The notes under the pieces: model-generated | Seen by the model: the letters and a program-made list of their open reading frames with translations, nothing else | Databases searched by the model: none | What the model was told of the DNA's origin: nothing | Assembly: GCA_035318985.1 (NCBI GenBank) | Contig: DATHDP010000128.1 | Span: 1 to 11,929 of the forward strand | Length of the DNA: 11,929 nucleotides | Direction of reading: 5' to 3' | DNA from: VBAS01 sp035318985 | GTDB lineage: Bacteria > Bacteroidota > Bacteroidia > Chitinophagales > Chitinophagaceae | Shown here: piece by piece, positions 6,641-11,929 of the stretch | Position numbering within the stretch: position 1 is the first letter of the stretch | Layout: every line of letters begins with the position of its first letter | Made by a program: the position numbers and the translations under genes

Positions 6641-8437
6641 ATGAAATCAGTCAAAACGCCTGCCTTACTAGTTTGTGTTTTATTTTTTTCGATCTCTGTT
6701 CTTGCTCAAAAGATCTCCCTTGCCTATACGGTAAAAATGGATAACCCTGGATTGCATTTCTTTCATGTTCAACTTACATGCAAAGGAGTAAAAAAGGATT
6801 TTATCGATTTTAAAATGCCTGCATGGACACCAGGTTATTATCAAAAAATGGATTATGGGAAAAATCTTGAACAATTAAAAGCCACTGACGAAACAGGCAA
6901 AGAATTAAAATGGGAAAAAATAAATGATAATACATGGAGAGTTCCCAGTAAAAATTCTAACACTGTAAACCTTTCTTATGAAATAAAAACTGTCAGATCG
7001 TTCGTAGCGACAGCTTATTTAGATGAAACCCGTGCCTATATATTGCCAGCAGCTGTTTTTTTGTACGTTGATAAAATGATCAACCAACCTGTACAGGTGA
7101 CGGTGGTGCCAGATAGCAAATGGAGGAATGTTGCTACAGGATTGGATTCGATTGCCGGAAAAAAATTTACTTACTCCGCCCCTGATCTTGATATTTTATA
7201 TGATTGCCCTATCCTTGTTGGCGATCTTGAGGAATTAACTCCATTTAAAATACAAGGAATAACTCATCGGTTTATTGGTTTTAAGCTCGGTGATTTCGAC
7301 AAGCAACAATTCATGCTTGATCTCAAAAAAGTTGTTGAAGCAGCTGTAAATATCATCGGGCATATTCCTTACAAAAGTTATACGTTCATTGCAATGGGCC
7401 CCGGGCAGGGAGGTATCGAACATTTGAACAATACCACTTTCGGGTTTAATGGAACCAATCTCAATAAAAGAGAAAATTATATTCGTACACTTCATTTTTT
7501 AGCTCATGAGTATTTTCATCATTATAATGTAAAACGGATCAGGCCAATTGAACTTGGACCTTTTGATTATGATAAAGGCAGCAGAACAAAAATGCTGTGG
7601 GTATCAGAAGGACTTTCTGTTTATTATGAATATATGGTCGTTAAAAGAGCTGGTATTTCTAGCGATGAAGAATTATTCAATGCCTTCCGCGGGAATATGA
7701 TCGCTTTTGAAAATAAACCCGGCAGGCTTTATCAAACATTGGAACAGGCAAGCTATGAAACCTGGAGTGACGGTCCTTTTGGAAGAACAGGTGATGAAGT
7801 AAATAAAACGATCTCTTATTATGATAAAGGCCCGGTGGTCGGTTTGCTTTTTGATTTTAAAATACGTCAGCTCACCAAAAATAAAAAGTCGCTGGACGAT
7901 GTTATGCGCTTCCTGTATAAAAAATATTACCAGGAAAAGAAAAGAGGATTTACTGAAGAAGAATTAAGAAATGCTTTTGAAACTGTTGCGGGCAGTTCGC
8001 TTACCAGGGAATTTGAATACGTTACAACAACTAAAGAACTTGACTATCCAATGTATTTTAATTATGCAGGTTTAAATATCGATACCACCACGCAGGTTTT
8101 ACCCGGCGCCTATGCAGGTTTTATGTTGAGAGAAAGAGAAGACAGTGTGTTTATAGCAAATGTAGATTACGGATCACCCGGATGGAATGCAGGTATAAGA
8201 AGAGGACAACAACTGGCAAAAATTAATGGTGAAAGATCAGCTGCCAGTCTTTTTAATAAAATAATTAATTCGGCAAACCCTGGCGACAAAATACGTTTGA
8301 CATTATTTATTAATAATAAAACAAAAGACATAGATGTCATTTTGGGTACTAAGATGGAGAAGGGTTTTAAAATAACGCCTGTCGGTAACCCAAGTCCTTT
8401 ACAAAAACAAATTCTGGAAGATTGGTTAAAAGGATAA
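6641..8437 (+). CDS. M61-family zinc metallopeptidase with PDZ domain (glycyl aminopeptidase-like)
   Basis: A 598-residue protein with a signal peptide (about 1-22, cleavage near VLAQ). Residues about 24-200 form the N-terminal beta domain of M61 (MPAWTPGYYQ is typical). The peptidase core holds GGIEH at 257-261, the zinc motif HEYFH with His289, Glu290 and His293, and the third ligand Glu323 in WVSEGLSVYYE. Downstream, ISYYDKGPVVGLLFDFKIR is also characteristic. Residues about 500-570 are a PDZ domain (VDYGSPGWNAGIRRGQQLAKING). Family members are zinc aminopeptidases that favour N-terminal glycine or small residues; secretion points to the periplasm or outside. All catalytic residues are present and the length is normal. 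It follows the hydrolase gene by 12 bases and precedes the ABC1 kinase gene by 33 bases, so co-transcription is likely. No shared pathway is evident. Confidence 0.93.
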   Translation: MKSVKTPALLVCVLFFSISVLAQKISLAYTVKMDNPGLHFFHVQLTCKGVKKDFIDFKMPAWTPGYYQKMDYGKNLEQLKATDETGKELKWEKINDNTWRVPSKNSNTVNLSYEIKTVRSFVATAYLDETRAYILPAAVFLYVDKMINQPVQVTVVPDSKWRNVATGLDSIAGKKFTYSAPDLDILYDCPILVGDLEELTPFKIQGITHRFIGFKLGDFDKQQFMLDLKKVVEAAVNIIGHIPYKSYTFIAMGPGQGGIEHLNNTTFGFNGTNLNKRENYIRTLHFLAHEYFHHYNVKRIRPIELGPFDYDKGSRTKMLWVSEGLSVYYEYMVVKRAGISSDEELFNAFRGNMIAFENKPGRLYQTLEQASYETWSDGPFGRTGDEVNKTISYYDKGPVVGLLFDFKIRQLTKNKKSLDDVMRFLYKKYYQEKKRGFTEEELRNAFETVAGSSLTREFEYVTTTKELDYPMYFNYAGLNIDTTTQVLPGAYAGFMLREREDSVFIANVDYGSPGWNAGIRRGQQLAKINGERSAASLFNKIINSANPGDKIRLTLFINNKTKDIDVILGTKMEKGFKITPVGNPSPLQKQILEDWLKG

Positions 8438-8470
8438 GACCCTTATCTTTAAAGAATAAACTACACCCCC

Positions 8471-10105
8471 ATGTGGATCTTCCAGATCGCAAGATTTTTT
8501 AGAAATGTTTTCAGGCTGATAGCTATTTTTTTCATTATACTGAAACATATAGTTAAAAACTGGATGTACAACACATGGATGCGCCGCATCTTTGATCCAA
8601 AAGGAAAAAGATTAACCACCAGGGCTGAACAACTTCGCCAAACGATCGAAGAGTTAGGTCCCACATTTGTAAAATTTGGACAGATCGTTGCAGACAGACC
8701 CGATCTTGCCTCTGATCATTTGCGTGAAGAGTTAAAAAAATTACAATCAAATGCTAGGCCGATGGATGACGCCGAATCCATCAGCCTTATTGAAATGGAA
8801 TTAGGCCATCCTATTGAAGAAATTTTTCTCACTCTTGAAAAAAAACATATCGCCTCTGCCTCGATCGCACAAGTTTATTCAGGGGTTTTAAGAACTGGCG
8901 AAAGAGTGGCAATAAAAATTCAACGGCCCAATATCAAACATAAGATCGAGATCGATCTTATATTAATGAAAGTACTAGCAAAGCAAGTTGTAAAAACTTA
9001 TCCCGGGCTTACAAGCTTTAATGTAATTGGTTTTGTTGAAGACTTTGGCGAGAACCTGATGAAGGAACTTGACTTCAACAATGAAGCATCAAACATGCTT
9101 CGGTTTACGGATATGTTCAAAGACGATCCCACCTGCTATATCCCAAAAGTTTTTATACAACACTCCCGCCAGCGGCTTTTGGTAATGGAATATATTGAAG
9201 GTCTCCGTCCCGATGATATTGATGGATTAAGAGCAGCCGGTTTCGATCCACAGACAATTGCTGTGAACGGAACCCATATAATATTAAAGATGATCCTTCG
9301 TCATGGGTTTTTCCATGCCGACCCGCATCCCGGAAATCTTTTTATCCGCGGCGATAACCAGATCGTTTTATTAGATCATGGAATGGCGGCGAGTTTAAAA
9401 CCAAGGCAAATACAGGCACTGATAAATTTCATGCTTGGCTTTTCAAAAAACGATCCTCATAGAATTGCTAAATCACTTTTGAGTTTATCGGAAATAACTT
9501 ATTTCAAAGAAATGGAAGATCTTGAATTCCGGCTTGGAGAAATTATCAAGAAATACAGTTATATGAGTTATGAGCAGGTGGATATTTCCGCAATCATGTC
9601 GGAAGCTTTCAAGGTTATTGGGCGATATGGATTAGCAGTTCCTTCCAATCTTTTTACATTGATAAAATCGCTGGCCACTATTCAAAAATTTGCCGAGCAC
9701 CTGGAGGCAAATGTTTCTATTGCGGGAATGATCAGACCTTATGCTACTGAAAAAATAAAAGAGCAATTCAGTTGGGATGCGGTAGTGAAATTAGTGACGG
9801 ATTCGGCAGAAGATTATTTGTACCTGGTAAGTAAATTACCTAAAGATATAAGGGAAGTTGTTGGCAAATTGAAAGACGGTGTAATGCGGCATGAGATTAA
9901 TTTCAGCGAAGACAGTTTTACTAACAAAGCATTCCGGATGAACATCAATCGTCTTGCTTTTGTTTTTATTGTCGGATTGATGATGATATGTTCTACAATG
10001 CTTATGATCTATATGCATGATAAACAAGTGATCAGGGTATTCTTTTATACCACACTTACGATTACAACTTTTACCGCATTACGTTTGCTTGCAAAAACGA
10101 GATAG
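8471..10105 (+). CDS. ABC1/AarF/UbiB family atypical kinase
   Basis: A 544-residue protein. The N-terminus has a hydrophobic, basic segment (about 8-28). The ABC1 family signature KxGQ is present as VKFGQ (Lys68 to Gln71). The alanine-rich nucleotide loop is SASIAQVY at 129-136, the ATP-binding lysine is Lys149 in VAIKIQRP, and ELDFNNEASN at 199-208 carries the conserved acidic residues. HADPHPGN at 282-289 supplies the catalytic Asp284 and Asn289, and the metal-binding motif is LLDHG (Asp302), where many members have DFG. The C-terminus holds two predicted membrane helices (about 494-516 and 519-539). Members support ubiquinone synthesis or other lipid processes through ATPase or kinase activity. 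In a probable menaquinone-using bacterium the exact role is open, so no gene name is given. It is the third gene of the plus-strand cluster and ends 10 bases from a convergent gene. Confidence 0.92.
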   Translation: MWIFQIARFFRNVFRLIAIFFIILKHIVKNWMYNTWMRRIFDPKGKRLTTRAEQLRQTIEELGPTFVKFGQIVADRPDLASDHLREELKKLQSNARPMDDAESISLIEMELGHPIEEIFLTLEKKHIASASIAQVYSGVLRTGERVAIKIQRPNIKHKIEIDLILMKVLAKQVVKTYPGLTSFNVIGFVEDFGENLMKELDFNNEASNMLRFTDMFKDDPTCYIPKVFIQHSRQRLLVMEYIEGLRPDDIDGLRAAGFDPQTIAVNGTHIILKMILRHGFFHADPHPGNLFIRGDNQIVLLDHGMAASLKPRQIQALINFMLGFSKNDPHRIAKSLLSLSEITYFKEMEDLEFRLGEIIKKYSYMSYEQVDISAIMSEAFKVIGRYGLAVPSNLFTLIKSLATIQKFAEHLEANVSIAGMIRPYATEKIKEQFSWDAVVKLVTDSAEDYLYLVSKLPKDIREVVGKLKDGVMRHEINFSEDSFTNKAFRMNINRLAFVFIVGLMMICSTMLMIYMHDKQVIRVFFYTTLTITTFTALRLLAKTR

Positions 10106-10115
10106 TTAGAGAAGT

Positions 10116-10634
10116 TTATTTTATTATGCCGTTTGCCCGGAAAATAAGCATCAATGTTCCTGCATATTTTTCTTTATAAAATTTCTTTTTCACAATATCA
10201 TTAAAAATAGAAGTAGCTATCCAGACATTATCAGAGGTTCGGTTATCAGTTAGTTTCATGGCAAGGGGAACCAGGTAATCATAGCCATCCAATTTTTGCA
10301 ATGCTCTATCCTGTTCATATATCCAAAGTGTATAGGTATAATTCATGTTATTGAATTCTGATTCATTTATTCTTTTATCGGTATAAGAAACAAAAACAGC
10401 GGTCGAGTTGACACCTCTTTTTTTCAGATCGGCTGTAAAGATGGGCATCACATCTTCCATAATTCTTTTCGTAGATGAATTTCCATTAGCAACAATTAAA
10501 ATCGAATCAAGTTGTGGATAGTCTTTATTTACCGAAGTGCGTTGTTGAATATAAATACCGTCGTTTAATTTTTTCATCGTGTGGCAACTGAAAAGCAAAA
10601 TTGCCGGGAGCAGTATAAGAAGACAATTTTTCAT
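10116..10634 (-). CDS. Unknown lipoprotein
   Basis: A 172-residue protein with a lipoprotein signal peptide and lipobox LFSC, so Cys17 is the likely acylation site. The mature part begins HTMKKLNDGIYIQQR. It contains predicted alternating strand and helix segments (LDSILIVANGNSS, RIMEDVMPIFTADLKKRG, NSTAVFVSYTD) and ends TLMLIFRANGIIK. The pattern could be a small alpha/beta periplasmic domain, but I do not recognise the family and see no catalytic motif. It is convergent with the ABC1 kinase gene at a distance of 10 bases with no hairpin between them, so the two transcripts probably overlap. A good Shine-Dalgarno sequence precedes the start, and repeat element A lies 45-111 bases upstream, within or next to its promoter region. 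Confidence 0.75.
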   Translation of the reverse strand: MKNCLLILLPAILLFSCHTMKKLNDGIYIQQRTSVNKDYPQLDSILIVANGNSSTKRIMEDVMPIFTADLKKRGVNSTAVFVSYTDKRINESEFNNMNYTYTLWIYEQDRALQKLDGYDYLVPLAMKLTDNRTSDNVWIATSIFNDIVKKKFYKEKYAGTLMLIFRANGIIK

Positions 10635-10640
10635 AACATG

Positions 10641-10646
10641 CTCCTT
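10641..10646 (-). promoter_or_regulatory. Shine-Dalgarno sequence of the 10116-10634 lipoprotein gene
   Basis: On the minus strand AAGGAG stands 6 bases before the ATG at 10634. It supports this start. It is notable because the other starts in the window have no comparable motif, as is usual in Bacteroidota. Confidence 0.6.
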
Positions 10647-10678
10647 AAAGTTAGGAAAAATAAATGTCTATTTATTGA

Positions 10679-10745
10679 ATCCCGGGGTCTGCCCTCATCA
10701 TTATTTATTGTTGTATTTTTCCTGTGGGCAAGACCCGGGGCGGAC
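10679..10745 (+). repeat. Repeat element A (about 67 bases, partly palindromic)
   Basis: This is the left copy of a GC-ended element whose inverted partner is 11240-11304. Its left end, ATCCCGGGGTCTGCC, is perfectly complementary to the right end of that partner. Its right end, ACCCGGGGCGGAC, matches the partner's left end with one base missing. The inner AT-rich part is alignable but diverged. Its own arms also pair: 10681-10694 with 10726-10740, imperfectly, around an AT-rich loop of 31 bases. It lies in the gap upstream of the unknown lipoprotein gene. Confidence 0.8.
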
Positions 10746-10747
10746 AG

Positions 10748-10772
10748 AAATATAAGAATGCCAATGGCGGAC
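10748..10772 (+). repeat. Partial repeat copy C, in direct orientation to part of element B
   Basis: Twenty-five bases beginning AAATATAAGAATGC match 11272-11296 at 23 positions in the same orientation. The copy starts two bases after element A. Read on the minus strand together with A's right arm (10772 down to 10726), it has the same order of motifs as element B, so it may be a third, overlapping or degraded element. Confidence 0.75.
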
Positions 10773-10787
10773 ATTGTTAGGCGTAGT

Positions 10788-11267
10788 TTATCTTCGATCG
10801 CTGTAACCTGGCATATAAATCCAACCATGTTCTGCTCCATTTAAGATAGTATCTGGAACAGGATAGCCTAATAGCAGTTTACTGTTGCTTGGATTTTTGG
10901 ACGAGAATTCTACATAATATCTCCCTCCATTTGCCACCACTGTCTTTTCAAACTTAGAATCAATATGCTCAAGTCCTGAATATTTAACGCCGCCTACTTT
11001 ATAAGAATATTCAACAGTTGGCTTAGAGCTCTTAAAGTTGTGATGTGTATTTCCAGTCACTCCAATTGTATATGTAAGATTTGCCCTTCTATCTTCAGCG
11101 TTTTCCTTTAAGCGTCTGTTATTGTAAAAAATAAAAACAATGAACACTAAAACAGCAACTATCGAAGAGATAATTTTGCCTTTATGCCACTCTCTTGTGC
11201 CATTAAATCGTCCCAAACTGTCATTGTGAAATTGTTTCAGTCCGCCCGGGTTCTTACCCGAAGACAT
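10788..11267 (-). CDS. Small one-pass membrane protein of unknown function (DUF3592-like pattern)
   Basis: The ATG at 11267 gives a 159-residue protein. An in-frame ATG at 11321 would add 18 residues (MWRLIVSRGLPLAFLYLY), almost all translated from repeat element B, so I prefer the shorter form. One transmembrane helix lies at about residues 32-48 (IISSIVAVLVFIVFIFY), followed by a basic NNRR stop-transfer. The outer domain contains VEYSYKVGGVKYSG and RYYVEFSSKNPSNSKLLLGYPVPD. That pattern recalls small Bacteroidota membrane proteins of the DUF3592 sort, but the match is from memory and weak. Even with the later start, about nine residues (to GG before LKQF) are encoded by element B, so the original start may have been replaced. 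The gene lies between the two inverted elements A and B. Its function is unknown. Confidence 0.65.
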   Translation of the reverse strand: MSSGKNPGGLKQFHNDSLGRFNGTREWHKGKIISSIVAVLVFIVFIFYNNRRLKENAEDRRANLTYTIGVTGNTHHNFKSSKPTVEYSYKVGGVKYSGLEHIDSKFEKTVVANGGRYYVEFSSKNPSNSKLLLGYPVPDTILNGAEHGWIYMPGYSDRR

Positions 11268-11304
11268 ATACAAATATAAGAATGCTAATGGCAGACCCCG
11301 GGAT
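11240..11304 (-). repeat. Repeat element B (about 65 bases, inverted copy of A)
   Basis: Read on the minus strand this is a diverged second copy of element A, with identical first 15 bases and a nearly identical GGGCGGAC end. Inside it, CGGGT at 11247-11251 and ACCCG at 11256-11260 form a small 5-base-pair hairpin with a 4-base loop. On the minus strand it contains TATATTTG (11278-11271), an exact match to the Bacteroidota -7 consensus TAnnTTTG, but no TTTG is found at the -33 spacing. It covers the start region of the membrane-protein gene. Confidence 0.8.
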
Positions 11305-11306
11305 AC

Positions 11307-11332
11307 GATAAGCCTCCACATTGTAGCTTATC
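11307..11332 (-). terminator. Possible hairpin after the acetyltransferase gene
   Basis: GATAAGC at 11307-11313 pairs with GCTTATC at 11326-11332 around a 12-base loop. It begins at the last base of the acetyltransferase stop codon and is followed at once by element B on the minus strand. There is no T-run, so it would be a poor intrinsic terminator on its own. Confidence 0.3.
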
Positions 11333-11925
11333 TATTTCCTTAATAATAACGAAGACTTTTTAAGAATAGAGTCAACGACAGCTTTATCAATTTGCGGAAA
11401 CCTTATGGGATCAACTGGATCTTCTTTGTGAGGGTTTACTTCGTACTGCATCCAACCCACATCATGCCATTGCCCAAGCTTATAACCGATCTTTTTATAA
11501 GTGGTGAGAAAATCGAATCCGAATTTTTTATGAAAAGCAATACTCCTGTCATTGGGCAAAGTAATAACGGCATAAGCATTCATATACCCCTGGAGTTTTA
11601 AAATATTGAACAATGCGTTGTACAGTGCATTTGCAATTCCGAACCCAAAATATTTTTCTGAAATATAAACTGATGGTTCGGTGCACCATTGATATCCTTT
11701 GCGGTCACGATGTTTTCCTGCATAAGCATAGCCTGCGATCTCATTATTTATTTCACAAACAAGCCATGGTCTTTCTTCCAGGTTTGAAATAATTCTTTGT
11801 TGAAAATCTCCAACTGATGGAACTTCTGTTTCCTGTGTAATACCAGAATTAAGAATAAAAGGAGCATATATCTCCAGCATGCCAGCCGCATCGTTTTTGG
11901 TTGCCACTCTTATAATGCCACTCAT
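11332..11925 (-). CDS. GNAT N-acetyltransferase, phosphinothricin acetyltransferase (PAT)-like
   Basis: A 197-residue protein complete at both ends, starting 4 bases inside the window edge. It follows the PAT-type GNAT pattern closely: IRVATKNDAAGMLEIYAPFI at the start, RPWLVCEI at 52-59, AGYAYAGKHRDRKGYQW, EPSVYIS at 83-89, the acetyl-CoA loop region KYFGFGIANAL, LPNDRSIAFHKKFGF and GYKLGQWHDVGW. Glu83 and His132 stand at the spacing of the catalytic pair of characterised PAT enzymes. Such enzymes acetylate the amino group of small amino-acid-like molecules (phosphinothricin, methionine sulfoximine and similar) using acetyl-CoA in the cytoplasm; the natural substrate here is unknown. A tail of about 30 residues after VNPHKED exceeds the usual family length. 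The upstream promoter is outside the window. Confidence 0.9.
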   Translation of the reverse strand: MSGIIRVATKNDAAGMLEIYAPFILNSGITQETEVPSVGDFQQRIISNLEERPWLVCEINNEIAGYAYAGKHRDRKGYQWCTEPSVYISEKYFGFGIANALYNALFNILKLQGYMNAYAVITLPNDRSIAFHKKFGFDFLTTYKKIGYKLGQWHDVGWMQYEVNPHKEDPVDPIRFPQIDKAVVDSILKKSSLLLRK

Positions 11926-11929
11926 TTTT

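Noticed and set aside
10658..10677. AT-only inverted repeat (AATAAA/TTTATT) beside element A
   Set aside because: Six A-T pairs around a six-base loop are weak and common in AT-rich DNA; there is no sign that it belongs to the element.
10776..10782. GTTAGGC, which fits the GTTRRRY core of integron attC sites, next to a palindromic repeat and a single-gene unit
   Set aside because: There is no RYYYAAC partner at the other end of the palindrome, the two elements are inverted and not in direct order, and no integrase is present. A seven-base degenerate match is expected by chance.
10581..10844. Small open frames on both strands across the repeat cluster (10581-10844 plus, 10631-10840 minus)
   Set aside because: They run through the lipoprotein start, elements A and C and the end of the next gene, and their products are mostly translated repeat sequence.

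Overview
The window looks like a chromosomal stretch from a member of the Bacteroidota, probably Chitinophagaceae or a relative. The DNA is AT-rich, and nearly every start codon lacks a Shine-Dalgarno sequence. The protein families also fit: a PorT-like small outer-membrane barrel, a YxWxP/DUF6600-type secreted protein, a DUF4399 lipoprotein, a dienelactone hydrolase with an N-terminal extension, an M61 peptidase with PDZ domain, and a class III cyclase fused to TolB-like and TPR domains. This placement is inferred from style and families; there is no rRNA or phylogenetic marker here.

Layout. Bases 1-666 are the 3' end of a TPR protein cut by the window edge. Bases 791-2785 encode a one-pass membrane cyclase with a probably periplasmic TolB-like/TPR half. 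Three minus-strand genes follow, each with its own hairpin terminator: a secreted YxWxP protein with a Q/N-rich tandem-repeat tail (2844-4145), an outer-membrane beta-barrel (4387-4968) and a DUF4399 lipoprotein (5159-5659). These face a plus-strand cluster with gaps of 12 and 33 bases: dienelactone hydrolase-like enzyme (5774-6628), M61 metallopeptidase (6641-8437) and ABC1/UbiB-type kinase (8471-10105). The cluster ends 10 bases from a convergent unknown lipoprotein (10116-10634). A small one-pass membrane protein (10788-11267) and a PAT-type GNAT acetyltransferase (11332-11925) complete the window, both on the minus strand.

The most unusual structure is around 10.68-11.30 kb. Two diverged copies of a GC-rich, partly self-complementary element of about 66 bases lie in opposite orientation on either side of the small membrane-protein gene. 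Their outer 15 bases are perfectly complementary. A third, partial copy overlaps or abuts the left one, and the right copy supplies the start codon and first residues of the flanked gene. This resembles a family of dispersed palindromic repeats (REP- or MITE-like). Whether it moves, terminates transcription or shapes RNA cannot be decided from one window.

I see no rRNA, tRNA, CRISPR array, transposase or phage gene. Most genes look like ordinary housekeeping or cell-envelope functions.
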